Part shown: positions 1 through 10,799 of the stretch, in pieces | Numbering within the stretch: the stretch's first letter is position 1 | How the letters are laid out: each line of letters starts with the position of its first letter | The notes under the pieces: generated by a model | The model's database searches: none | What the model saw: only the letters and a program-made list of their open reading frames with translations | What the model was told of the DNA's origin: nothing | From: Cristatella mucedo | Taxonomy: Eukaryota; Bryozoa; Phylactolaemata; Cristatellidae | NCBI GenBank assembly: GCA_009760855.2 | Contig: WPIO01000022.1 | Location: 4,590,001-4,654,000, forward strand | Direction: 5' to 3' | DNA length: 64,000 nt | Program-made: the position numbers and the translations under genes

Positions 1-44
1 GGCCTAATAAGCAAAAATAAACCAAGTGGTTATCTATACAGGCA

Positions 45-60
45 GCAACTTTATTATTAT
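45..60 (-). terminator. Possible polyadenylation signal
   Basis: The minus strand reads AATAAAG near 50-56, about 125 bases downstream of the stop of the minus-strand ORF at 183-578. That is a plausible 3'UTR length, but the ATT-rich context could also be a retrotransposon tail. Confidence 0.25.
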
Positions 61-182
61 TTTTACAGCAAATGTTTATAGAAGCTAGACTTGGCCTTTT
101 ATTGGTGTGCTCTGTAAAATTCCGCCTATGCCTGTCGATGGACAGTCAATTCTGCTCTTTTGCATGAGTTCTCAATCTTGCG

Positions 183-578
183 CTAAGCTGATCTAGCTAG
201 TGTAATGCCTGCGGTCAACCATAGACCATTTGGGCAAGAGTGTATTGTTCGCATAGTCAGGAAACAAAACTCGTCCAAAGCGTCTGCTAGCATTGTGTTG
301 TAAAAATATTCCACCAGCGAGAACAAGTTGAAGGGAGGATTGAGCAGCAGGCGCAAGGGAAACACTTTCTTTGCCGACAGCATCAACTCAAGGGTCCTGG
401 GGTTCCGCGATTCGCAGATGATTTTAGATATCGAAGAGGGCACAAGCTGCTGACTGAACGACATACGCAGGCGGGCAACTCTGAAGAATTTAGCAGCAAC
501 TGGAGACGACAGTATACAATCGCAAATAACTTTGATCAAATCTGTGTGACCGGTGTCACGAGAGTGGCTCGAACACAT
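183..578 (-). CDS. Unrecognised 131-codon ORF, possible terminal exon
   Basis: An open frame of 131 codons starts at an ATG and ends in a stop at 183. The composition looks protein-like: balanced charged and hydrophobic residues, segments such as RNPRTLELMLSAKKVF and LVEYFYNTMLADALDEF, and no low-complexity runs. A T-rich stretch lies just upstream on the minus strand and could be a splice acceptor, so the true exon start may differ from the ATG. A possible AATAAA lies downstream near position 50. I do not recognise the family and see no catalytic motif. It may be the last exon of a gene whose other exons lie to the right on the minus strand, or a chance ORF. Confidence 0.3.
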   Translation of the reverse strand: MCSSHSRDTGHTDLIKVICDCILSSPVAAKFFRVARLRMSFSQQLVPSSISKIICESRNPRTLELMLSAKKVFPLRLLLNPPFNLFSLVEYFYNTMLADALDEFCFLTMRTIHSCPNGLWLTAGITLARSA

Positions 579-2199
579 GAGTCGCCAGAGAAAATAATGA
601 ATGAATCATTCAGTGTGCACGAAATTTAGCACTTAAGGCAAGTACGCACGCAAATAGTCAGCCGTCGACGCTTACAGTAAGTTACTCAAAATTTGATCGT
701 CAGACTAAGTCGAATGATCTCAGGCGGCGGGAATTTGACATATTTCTTGACACGCGTGCCCGTAACGACGATTTTAACAGTATGTCTGAGTGCCGCTGAC
801 GCAAAGCAGGATTATAGGTTACCACGGGAGCAATACTATCGGATTAAGTGAGGGATGTTGTTGCAGGTGTTAAAGATTACCAGGACATGTTTTTGTGTGT
901 AGAGGTGAAAAGGCTAGAGATAGTGGTAAGGTCAAGCTTGGAGAAGAGGGACGTCAGCACGTAAGCAACTCGGCCATTAAAGTCAGGCTTGGCCATTTAT
1001 GTCATGCATCGACCATGCTTCCTCGCTGCAGTACGATGTGAATCTCTGTGCGAGCCAACCTGCTTTAATCAAGAGAGATGCTTAAATAGTCAGATAGACA
1101 AAAAATGAGTTCCCTATTCATCCGTTCTCGGAAGGGATATTCAGTGAAAGCTAATTATCGACCCAAATTTTCTGCCCATGAACCAAAGCACCCAATGACT
1201 AAAGGCTTTCTCGTTTACCAAAAGATCGACTCCCGCTATTAGTGAACCCACCCTGTACGGTTCTCCGGAACGATACCTTGGCTGTCTTCTTCTGGGTTGG
1301 GACTTTGTCAAGCAAACTGCGTCCTAGCTCTGCTGGTTCTAGGCTGAGGAACCAGCCTCCACTTTGCTTGCGTGACGATGTCTTCTAGTTGTCTCCTGCT
1401 GCTACTTTGTTACTTCTAACTTTCTTAACTGTACATCTAATTCAGCTCCCCGCATCTCTTTATTTTCTTGCTCGGTATGTAGACTCTTTGTTCTCGATTT
1501 CGCATCTCAAGCCACTGAGCCTTCGAGTGTACTAAAGGGCTACCATGTAACACTAATCAACGTCTTTGAGTATCTTTAATTTTCCAGTTCATTTGTACAC
1601 CCATCCGGGGCATTTATTTATCAACCTAATGTTTGAGCTAGTGTTTTATTGTGTTCAGTCATCTACTGAGCTAGTAACCGAGATATAGATAGGTAGCTAC
1701 CTTTGTATTTATTTTGTGTAGTTTCGGAGTATAAAGATAATAGATATATATATTTTAACAATATAAAGTAAATACCTATTTATACTATGTACATCTTATT
1801 ACAATATTCCTTTGTGAATATATACATGAAAATATACTTGTAAATATACATGCACTGTAAAAGTCGATGCACATTGCTTGAGTTATTTTAATTTTTCAGT
1901 CAGCAAAGTCACTCATCCAGTGGCCCCTTTCTCGCTCTCTTAAAGACATATTGTGGGACTATGGCAATTTTCACGCGAGATACGCCTCAGCAATGCCAGT
2001 GAGCCGAGCAGTTTATTACTAACCATTGACAAGAGTATTTTGAATCACTGCGCAAACTTGGCTTTCGCGATTGTTTTCTTGTTTACTGTATCGCTTCTTT
2101 GCGATCAGCGACAACGCCGTCGTTAAACCTTCAAATCCCTTACCCGTATGCAGCTGGCTGCCCTTGCCCTTGCCGCGTGCTGGGAGCGCCTCTTTTTAT
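579..2199. other. No gene seen
   Basis: No frame here reads as a known protein and no repeat shared with the rest of the window was recognised. The part from about 1,720 to 1,860 is very AT-rich. Confidence 0.5.
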
Positions 2200-2760
2200 G
2201 TGAGCTGACGTAGAAACGTCCGATTTCCCGGCCGCCTCCTTTGTGCAGCTTCCTTCCGGCCGCCGCCGCCGCTGCGGCTAAGCAGACGTCTCTCTTCACT
2301 GCTCCCTGCCGTCGGCCTGATCGAACTAATCGATCTAATTCTGCCGCTGAACCCTTCCCTCTCGGCGACAGTCTATGATCAAATGCTCAGAGCACCGTCA
2401 ACTGCTGACGACCTGGTCGACGATGCGACTGCATACAAGGACAGCTGGGGTCTTCAACAAGACTCGTGCGACCAACTGACACGCATCCAATCTTGTCGAC
2501 TACTCTACCGTTCGACTTAGCATTCGCTGTTCTTTTGGCCTCTGTGCCCTTAAACTTGTCATCAAAACGCGACGGCAGGGACTTACAACACGTAAACCTT
2601 TCCGTGGAGGGAGGGCTTAGCTCCTGGACTCGTCCGGCGAGACTCGCCCATCGAGTAAACGGCAGCCGTTTTGCCCATAAATCGCTGAGGCTCATTACTC
2701 AAACGCCGACTACCTGCCAGCGAGGATTTTCACCACGCCCGCTTAGCCGCTTGTGACACG
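2200..2760. other. GC/CpG-rich island with overlapping ORFs
   Basis: This stretch is clearly richer in G, C and CpG than its flanks (for example CGGCCGCCGCCGCCGCTGCG near 2,258). Both strands carry ORFs of about 100 codons (plus 2,466-2,756, minus 2,387-2,695), which GC-rich DNA produces by chance. It could be a promoter island. I recognise no protein. Confidence 0.3.
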
Positions 2761-3015
2761 GCGAAGCTGGACAGGCTGGAATCCTGTGCCAATGGACACG
2801 ACAACTCTCTCATTTAATCCTAACTACCGCTTTCAGCCGGAGTCAGTACAGCCAAAACCACCACATATGCATGTCGCGGTGCACCGACCACCATGATGTA
2901 CTTATGTGGGAATTTCGAGGGCTCCACCGATACCGTTGAGCGTCAGATCTGCACCACACATAGCATGTGCTTTTCACTACCTGTTGTGGTCAGCACTAGT
3001 ACCGTTAGACAGTCT

Positions 3016-3070
3016 CACACACACACGCGTGCGCACGCACGCACGCACGCACGCACGCACACACGCACAC
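3016..3070. repeat. CA/CGCA microsatellite
   Basis: Tandem CA passing into GCAC units. The ORFs read through it, with His-Thr-Arg repeats, are artefacts of the simple sequence. Confidence 0.9.
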
Positions 3071-3349
3071 AGAAATGTGCGTGCAGATGCTTAATTCTAA
3101 AATGCAACCCCGTTCAGCGTAAGCATCTAACTCGCGTTCTCTCTGGTCTCCCTAAGTTCCACCTCTAAATGGCAAAAGCTGGTTTTGGGTTTATCTCTAC
3201 CTCCCAGCTCGTCTACAGGCGGGCATGCAGCAGGCGGCAATAGAAGAGATACGATAGCGATATTGTATTGTCCTAGCTGCGGAAACTTTGAAACAGGTCA
3301 GCAGTCTCAATTTGAATGACAATTCAACCCACTTCTTCGGAATGGAGAA

Positions 3350-3706
3350 ACCTAGTACTCAGTATTGGGAAAACCTATCCCCCAAAATGGGCACGGCGAG
3401 AAATCCTCGAGCGTACCATCTGCACGAAATCTGGGTTTCCGGTTCCTATGTGACCTTTCGCTAGAATACCACACGAGTTCCACACTAAAGGCTGCCTGCT
3501 TTCACCGAAGTGATATTTCAAAAATTCAGGCCTGCTTAGACAGGGATAGCACGGTGGTCTATGCATTCGTGGCCTGTCCTTTTGACATGGACTAAACTTC
3601 CCTTTTACCCCACCGACCTGCACTGGCTTCCCGTGAGTTTTGTCCCTCACTTTAAGGTTACGTCATTCTTTGGCCCTGGCCTACCTGTCCGAACTATTTT
3701 TCATGT
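3350..3706 (+). mobile_element. Decayed LINE fragment (CR1/L2-like), interrupted
   Basis: Translated with frameshifts, this follows the region after the reverse transcriptase in the window's better LINE copies (33,660-34,545): the segments before NLGVMF and up to LHWLPV and YLSDLL can be traced. It breaks off at 3,706 at a TA-rich insertion, and the same LINE resumes at about 4,131. Confidence 0.7.
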
Positions 3707-3800
3707 AATATATATATATATATATATATATTACATAATACATATATGTATATATATATATATATTACATAATATAATATAATGTATATTATATTATGTA

Positions 3801-3865
<65 letters not shown>

Positions 3866-4130
3866 ACATAATATAATATAATGTATATTATATTATGTAA
3901 TATATATATATATTGCATGAAAAATAGTTCGGACAGGTAGGCCAGGGCCAAAGAATGACGTAAGCTTAAAGTGAGGGACAAAACTCACTGGAAGCCAGTG
4001 CAGGTCGGTGGGGTACAAGGGAAGTTTAGTCCATGTCAAAAGGACAGGCCACGAATGCATAGACCACCGTGCTATCCCTGTCTAAGCAGGCCCGAATTTT
4101 TAAAATATCACTTAGGTGAAAGCAGGCTGC
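3491..4130. repeat. Large inverted repeat (about 215-bp arms) around nested AT palindromes
   Basis: The left arm, about 3,491-3,706, is repeated almost perfectly in reverse complement at about 3,914-4,130. Both arms contain LINE sequence. The roughly 205-bp centre is TA-rich and itself holds two copies of a perfect palindrome built on ACATAATATAATATAATG (near 3,765-3,800 and 3,867-3,899). Confidence 0.85.
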
Positions 4131-4392
4131 CATCGTATTACCCGCTCGTCTGACTCAAGTCGTTTTGTTATGCTTTCAGTCAACCTCAAATCCTATTCAG
4201 GCCGTGTCTTTAGCTCGCAGACTTCCAAAACCTGGAACTCAATCCCGACTAACGTAATGACAGACCCTTATTTTATGACATTAGCTCATTTCCTGCGTGC
4301 TTACACTGTTCATGGTATCACTAAGCGATTGACGCTTGCTTACGACTGCATCTTTAATAAAGCTTCATTACAATCCTCAGCGAACTAAACTG
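4131..4392 (+). mobile_element. LINE C-terminal fragment, continuation of 3,350-3,706
   Basis: The sequence resumes at the point in the LINE coding region, a few codons after YLSDLL, where the upstream piece stopped. It then reads through the AFSSxAPKAWNSLPT-type motif (here SQTSKTWNSIPT). Confidence 0.65.
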
Positions 4393-4844
4393 CAATAATA
4401 GATTGATGCTTTAAGGCGTTAAACCCTGGAGGCGAATCCATTTCTCAGAATAACCCTTAGATGTTTCCAAGACTCATCCTCATTCGCGCACTTGAGCTCC
4501 CAGAAAAAATCTTGCATTGCCTAGAGTTGGTCGGGTAAATTACTCCACAAGTCATGACCCAAGATACCAAGGTGTTTGAACAAGGCAAGTAGGTTTCTGT
4601 GTTGCGTGTCTCTATGCATTGCCTCGGAGTTTGGTGCCTCAGTCAAAGTGGTCTTTAAAATACACCCTAGCCGGTTGACATCCTGCATTGAAGGGAAAAG
4701 ATCTCCCGTGCGAGGCTCAGCAAATTAGAAAAGCAAGTTCCACGAATTGAGTGCGGTATTAAGCCTTTTAAAATGTCGTTGAAGGCTTTTTTATATCGCA
4801 TGCTTTATTAGTCACAGAAACTAAGACGCCGTTGAAATCTGCAT

Positions 4845-5032
4845 GAAAATTGCATGCTAACCCTGTGCATGTCACCCCTTACCATGTTATTCATTTTGTT
4901 TGTTTTTCAAGCATGATTTTACTTACCATTCAATTGCATTTCCCTTTGCGGCAAATGTAAAGCGCCTAGAAAGAGATTAAGTTCTCTGAGGGCGCTTTAT
5001 CAAGTACATTATTATTATTATTATTATTAAAT
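4845..5032 (+). mobile_element. LINE 3' end with (ATT)n tail
   Basis: A well-preserved 3' untranslated end: the CATGTCACCCCTTACCATG segment, the conserved stem-loop GCGCCTAGAAAGAGATTAAG, and a tail of ATT repeats at 5,009-5,031. Confidence 0.85.
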
Positions 5033-6427
5033 CTATGGGAAACTCACTGATTCATATCTTCCTGTAAGTTCAATTTTAAGACCTTTGCATGGGTGCCATA
5101 GAGCACACCAGCTAAACTCGATAATGCTGATCTCCCAAAACTGTCCGTAGTTTCATAAAATACTAAACAAATTGACTTTCGTTACCAAGGTCAAGTAGCT
5201 GAAATAGCGGTACCGAGCTCACCATAAGGCAGTCACCTGACGCGACGTTTCTGCTTAAATTAATACTCTGTCTAAATACAGCAATTCTACGGCTATTTTA
5301 ATATATGTTTAAACATTAGTAAGTGTAAATTGATCTGGTGCTAATGTTCCATAAAAATAAACAATTCTGGTGCGCTATTAATTCAGCAATCATGCGAAGC
5401 CAACGGATGCACTATGCGGACGGAAGGCCAAGTCAGGAAGCACAGTATGCTGAAGGAAATATGATTGGCATGCGCTCTCCACATTCTCGGTTGGGAACAT
5501 GCATTGCAAAGTACACAGAGTAAATCGATCCGAATACTTATTTTGCAATCGAGCGTTCCTACTTAGTACGCAAAATTCATCCGTTAACCTAGACAAACGT
5601 TCTGAACAAGCTCCCGGTCTTCTTGACGTAGCTGAATACCACGAATCTTTTGGTGCCTGGATGGGCTTTTTTCGAGACTTGAAAAAAATGTCTGCTGCTC
5701 CAAAAATGCTTGCAAACAAAGTTATGTTGTTGGATTGTGTACGTGTACCATTCAATGAGAGATCCAGGCTTTATTATGGGAGATGCGATGCTCAGCTCCC
5801 TCAGTTTAAGAACAATGACGTTAAAATTGTTTCCCTGTGGTTCTTATCAGTTATCGAAAAGACACATTTTCAAAACTAAACGCCAGAAGATGAACCTTGA
5901 TGCAGGGCACCAAAAAAACCTTAATAAAATGGTGAGCGGCAGGTTTAACAGAAACCTTTGCCAAGCTTAGTATTTTCGCAGTCGATCTGTCTGACATCAT
6001 CGTTGAACCAGCAAAACGATTCGCGCAGTTTCAACTCGTAAAAGTGACTTTAAACCGATAGTAGACTGGCTGGTCTCCTTTCAACAAATCTGCTGGAAAT
6101 TCCTGCTGCTGCATATGCCCAGATGATTCTGCTCTGTCCTGAGCTGAGGAGTGACTCGTTATTGTGCTTCGCAGAGATCAGTCTTATCAGAACCATCCCG
6201 AACCATCCAAAAAAAAGGAATTTTTAGCATGCTGTGTCTATTCGATCACTAACTAACAAGCGAATTAAGTAGATTAAAAATTAACAAAGCGTCGTTCACA
6301 GCTATTGGCAATGCTCTGCCACAAGGATTTTAACATCCAACTGGCCATAAAATAAAGAACAGTAACAACCATTACTAAGTTAGCACGTAAGTATCTAAAA
6401 ACCTTTTACCACAAAAGCAAGCAGATG
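5033..6427. other. Unassigned stretch with overlapping ORFs
   Basis: Plus-strand ORF 5,499-5,879 (126 codons, containing HESFGAWMGFFRDLKKMSA) overlaps an antisense ORF at 5,390-5,755. The plus ORF looks moderately protein-like but matches nothing I know. No splice or promoter evidence decides it. Confidence 0.25.
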
Positions 6428-6560
6428 AATAATAATAACAATGATACACTTTATATGGCGTCTCAGAACTCAATCTCTTTTTAGGCACTTTACATTTGCT
6501 GCAAAGGAAGAAAGATTGAATTGTTAGTAAGAGCATGCTCAAGAAACAATAATAAATAAC
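6428..6560 (-). mobile_element. LINE 3' tail (minus)
   Basis: The complement of the LINE 3' end, beginning with AATAATAAC and continuing through the stem-loop (CTCAATCTCTTTTTAGGCAC) to the TTTGCTGCAAAGG segment. Diverged. Confidence 0.7.
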
Positions 6561-6755
6561 TTGACAATAACAGGGACGCAGTAGCTTATTTTCTCAGAAG
6601 TGCTCCGGCCATCTGATTACAATATTGTGCTTTGTGGTCTGCTCTCGTTAAAAATTGTAAATTCTACCGAAACCTACAGCGACACTCTGACCTAATTAAA
6701 TAGAATCATTTGTAAGCCTTGTTAAAGTAATTAAACCCAAATCCTACTGTGATTG

Positions 6756-6757
<2 letters not shown>

Positions 6758-6827
<70 letters not shown>
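6758..6827. repeat. (CT)n microsatellite, 70 bp
   Basis: An uninterrupted CT dinucleotide run. Confidence 0.98.
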
Positions 6828-6829
<2 letters not shown>

Positions 6830-7900
6830 CAAAAGCTTGAAATAAATAGTTCAATTAATATGCACAACCCGTTCACACTAGGATGCTTTAATGATCTAAT
6901 ATTTAAGTTAGTGCTCTGTTGAAGTGATCCGGGCTAGTGTTACGGGACGGGCGGCGAATGAAATGGTTGACGGACATACCCTGGCTTTATAGTTTTCAAT
7001 AATTTCTTAGGACTTCAGAATTTTTTTTGAAGTTTAAAATCGCCAGGTTGAAACAAACGATGAAACTGAATTTCTTATTCTACAGAAACTAGACTGACGG
7101 CAATACATCGTAGGTGCCATGACTTTGACACTGCAGGTCACACTGTATACCCGAGGATAGTGTTAAATAAGACTTTGTCTTAACAATCGCGTCTGAAAAA
7201 AGGTGGCATGGTGCGCTTTTTATGTCCGAAGACGTGTTCTAATGGCGGCTAAGTGGTGGACTCCATTTCATTTAGCCATCCTTTCGTCACCATTTGACGT
7301 GCTCTTCGCTACGCCTACCTCAGCGCACGCTACTTGCCATATTGCTGCATTTTCTCAATGACTTCCGTGACTAAAATACTGTTCATCTTGTATCTTCTAT
7401 TTTACAATTATAATTTTGAATTTGTGCCTATCCGATCTCATGCTGTCAAGTAAATCGGAAAAAACTCGTGCCGTGCAGTCAGCAGGAATCTCCGAATGAA
7501 TGCAGGCACGAGCCACGCAGGCAGGCAACCTCTGCAGATCAGATGTCAATGAGATGCGAACGAGCATTCAGAGTAATACAGATGTCGGTCCTTGCACGGT
7601 CTAGTATCTGCCTCTCGATTGCCGCTTATTTAACCAACTTTAGGCAAGTGGTCTCAGTAGCAACACAGCAACCTAAATTATGCAGCGGAGGAGGCTACAG
7701 TCTGCTGGCGAAACCCCACTTACTTCCGGCACAAGTGGGTCAACCAGTCGACAGAACTGTCAAACGCTACGTCGACGTCGAGTCTCGACTCTTCGACTAC
7801 GGACAGGGTGCGCTGCTGCTACTGCTCTATCCAGCACCGCGGTGAGACTCGGCGTGCTGCTACCCTGTGCCCGGCAGTCACTCGCCGGCAAAGGGAAGCC
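6828..7900. other. No recognised gene
   Basis: One plus-strand ORF of 125 codons (7,468-7,845) begins in GC-richer DNA. It shows no motif I recognise and no clear splice context. Confidence 0.4.
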
Positions 7901-8334
7901 CTCAGGTTCTCAAATTCTAAAAGGTGGCTTCCCTGTCTATGGTTTCCGGGGACTGTTTAGTAGAAACAGTAAAACAAAGCTGCTTTTTGCCCAGTAAACA
8001 GCGTTTTTTTAACTGTTTTACTGTTTCTAACGGAAGTTTTTAAACAAAAAGATACTACAGCTGAAGTTCCAAAGTTCATTTTGGATATGAAATATGTAAC
8101 GGAAAACAAATGTTTAAAAATTTTTTTGAATGTTTTATTGATTTGTTATGATGATTTTATCAAATTGGCCAAAAACTAAAATTATCTTGCGGCATCAACA
8201 AATATTGTGTTCTTTTCAGCCATGTCGTCAGGTGGGGAATACACCACAAGACAAACGAATCCAATTATAGAAGAGTTAGAAAGTCGATGTGGACGGTGCT
8301 ATAAAATCGTTGTGGTTTGTGTTTCCATGATTCA

Positions 8335-8640
8335 GATCGCTGGGAACACTGGCGGCTGTGGCCTAGGGACGAGACGGTGCCCAGCTGTGGTCTGGCCACC
8401 GTGGTTTATCCGCAGGCCGGCTTTGTCCTCCCGCCAACTCAGGGGATGAGTTGTGGCTGGGAGGGAGTGGGGGCGAGGAGGGAACGCCAACCTGGCAGAG
8501 AGAGGGAGTCGAGAGGGAGAAGGGAATGGCCAAAGGGAGCCGTGCATCCTTCGACTCCCTTCGGCCATTCTCTTCTCCCTCTCGGCGTCGTGCAATAAAC
8601 TGTTTGTGTCGGGCATCGGCTGGCTCTCTGCTGTGCGAAT
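8335..8640. mobile_element. GC-rich insertion in the hAT fossil, possible solo LTR
   Basis: The block differs sharply in composition from the AT-rich hAT sequence on both sides. Near its 3' end it has AATAAA followed by a short T/G-rich stretch ending GCTCTCTGCTGTGCGA, an LTR-like layout. No matching second copy or clear target duplication was found. Confidence 0.25.
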
Positions 8641-9878
8641 CAAACGGCAATCGTCGCAAATGTTCTGGAAGCTAGATGAAAACCTTGAATATTCATCATC
8701 TGACAATACGTGGAATCGATTTTGTAAATCTGCTGGATGATGTACACACAGTTCAGAAAAAGCCTGTGTGAATAATAAGAGAAATATGTGAATAGTAAGT
8801 GAATAATAAGTAAAAAGTGAATAATAAGAGAACAAAAATCATTGTCGATATCCTGGGCGAAAGGCTCTCGAGGAGATTCTTACCGATGTGGCTACTGATG
8901 GAACATCGTTCAGAGCTATCACTAGAAACAAGTATATACGGCAATCAATCTCATGGGCGGATTCAAACTTCCAGTGACATGATGAAGCTGGTGCGTGATA
9001 ACTACAAAGAAAAGAGGAACAAGACGATTGCCGACATCAAGGGAAAACTCGAGATATGAGTAAAGTTTAGCATAACTGTAGATAAATGCATAACCGTGAG
9101 AGAAAGTCGATTCTTTGGAGTCAATATTCATGATAGCGGCGATAAAACAGCAATCAAGATGGGTCTTGCTCGCGTATTTGGGTCGTGCAATGCTCTCAAT
9201 GTGGTCGAATCAGTGAAACAGCGTTTGAGAGTTTTGAAATAAAAATGGAGAGGGTCTTGGTGGGATCTACTCAGGACGGCGCTGCACTATATAAGAAATG
9301 CATTAGCTACATCAATGTCATCCGAAAGTTCTGCTTAAACCATGGTCAGCATCTTGGAGTATGTTGTACAAAAAGAAGTACTGAGATGGACAACTTAAAC
9401 TTTTATAGTGATGATACTGATGAAATGGACAATTTTGAAGCAGTTAAGGACTTGGAAGTAATCAGCGATGATACATTAGAAGGAGACGTCGATTGCCAAG
9501 ATCTGCTCACGAAGTCACGCAAACTTGTCAAATTCATCAAAACATCCTCTGCTCGAAGTAATGTCTTTTAATCCAAAGTAAAAGCTGAGTTCGGACGCGA
9601 GATTGAACTGCATCTTGACGTGAAGACGCGCTGGAACTCCACCCTAACAATATTATAGCCGCTAGTAAAGACTGAAGTCACCATCCGACAGACGCTAGCT
9701 GAATTCAAGGCACTGGAAATGATTGATACATTGGATTTTGATATTTTTATTTTTGAAATTCTGAGCAATATAACCCGTGAACCAGGCTGCTGAGAATTTA
9801 AGTCAAGAAGACGCGACATTGATGAGTGCTGACACATTTTTAGAATGAATGTTCAACAATCTCTCTAAACTTAATATT

Positions 9879-10022
9879 GCCGAGCTGGTTTGGTCCAGCG
9901 GTTAAAGTGCCCACCCCGACCAAGGTCTGGCTGAGTTCGTGGGTTCGAGCTCGGAGGTATATATGAAGCGCGTGAATAGAGATTAAGTTCTCTTGCGGCG
10001 CTATACAAATGAATTTTATTTA
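9879..10022 (+). mobile_element. tRNA-derived SINE, family B
   Basis: The head has a pol III A box (GGTTTGGTCCAGCGGTTAAA) and a B box (GTGGGTTCGAGCTC). The tail is the LINE-like stem-loop AATAGAGATTAAGTTCTCTT followed by GGCGCTATACAAATGAATT. It lies inside the hAT fossil and is flanked by a 27-bp imperfect direct repeat (9,848-9,875 and 10,077-10,104). Confidence 0.9.
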
Positions 10023-10029
10023 TTTATAT

Positions 10030-10120
10030 TGAATGATTGTAGTACCAAATGTTGGTACTACAGTCATTATAATTGATGTTCAACAATCTTTCTAAATTTA
10101 ATAATGACTGTAGTACCAAA
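10030..10120. repeat. Short perfect hairpin with a third copy downstream
   Basis: TTGTAGTACCAA at about 10,037-10,048 pairs with TTGGTACTACAGTCA at 10,052-10,066 across a 3-base loop. TGACTGTAGTACCAA occurs again in direct orientation at about 10,105-10,119. Confidence 0.8.
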
Positions 10121-10799
10121 ATTTGAATTGTCGCGTTGAAGAACGATTAAACGAGGATTTCATGAACCTCTTTCGCAGTCTTAAAGATCCATCTATCGCC
10201 CCGTCAAAAACTATGCTAATATCGCAGGAAATCTAGTGTATCGTCTATTTGGAGTCAAAGATGTAGAAGCTTTTGTCGAACAGCCGTCAAATGAGGCTGA
10301 GATTGTGAGCTTGTCTCTTCGAGATGAATTTAATTTGTTGCTTTTAAAAGATGGATCGCCAATTGTAGTCGAATGGCAAGACAGCTCCAAATGGCTCGAA
10401 TCCGAATTCAGGCTTTTCAGGATCTCTGGATGGATCAGCACGTTAAAAGTCCTCAGGAATTGTACAATGCAATCATATTCCTTAAACCAACATCAACGGA
10501 CGTTGAAAGAGCTTATTCGGTCAAGAAAAATGTATTACAAAAATTAAGATTGCGTTTTTCAGACAAGTCGCTTAATACACGTGAATTCTCGAAATAGTAT
10601 CATCAGAAGTAAAAGTGTATCGATTTAAAACTTATCACGAGATTTATGATAAAAGTGTGTTCATAGCAAAAATATGCTATCGCCTGTGAAATTAATTCTA
10701 AAAAAGAAAAAAGCAGTACAAATAGTTGTTAAAAGCTGTTTTTGAAAATTAAGAATATTAAACAGCTGTTTTTCAAATGACTGCTTTTCAGAAATCCTA

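Larger units (their letters stand above)
8200..10620 (+). pseudogene. Decayed hAT-family transposase (ZBED-like)
   Basis: hAT transposases cut and paste DNA using an RNase-H-like catalytic domain and dimerise through a C-terminal hATC domain. Pieces of such a protein can be followed with frameshifts and stops: KFSITVDKCITV then FFGVNIHD around 9,064-9,135, VGSTQDGAAL followed by CLNHGQHLGVC (9,262-9,365), DLLTKSRKLVKFIKTS (9,505-9,548), LHLDVKTRWNSTL (about 9,610-9,650), and the hATC signature LKPTSTDVERAYSV followed by RLRFSDKSLN near 10,480-10,580. The reading frame is broken several times and a SINE sits inside at 9,879-10,022, so this cannot be an active gene. A GC-rich block at about 8,335-8,640 also seems to interrupt it. 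Terminal inverted repeats were not convincingly found. Confidence 0.75.

Noticed and set aside
9879-10022. Genuine tRNA genes at sites with A and B boxes
   Set aside because: All such sites have SINE bodies and tails, occur many times, and do not fold into a complete cloverleaf with anticodon arm.
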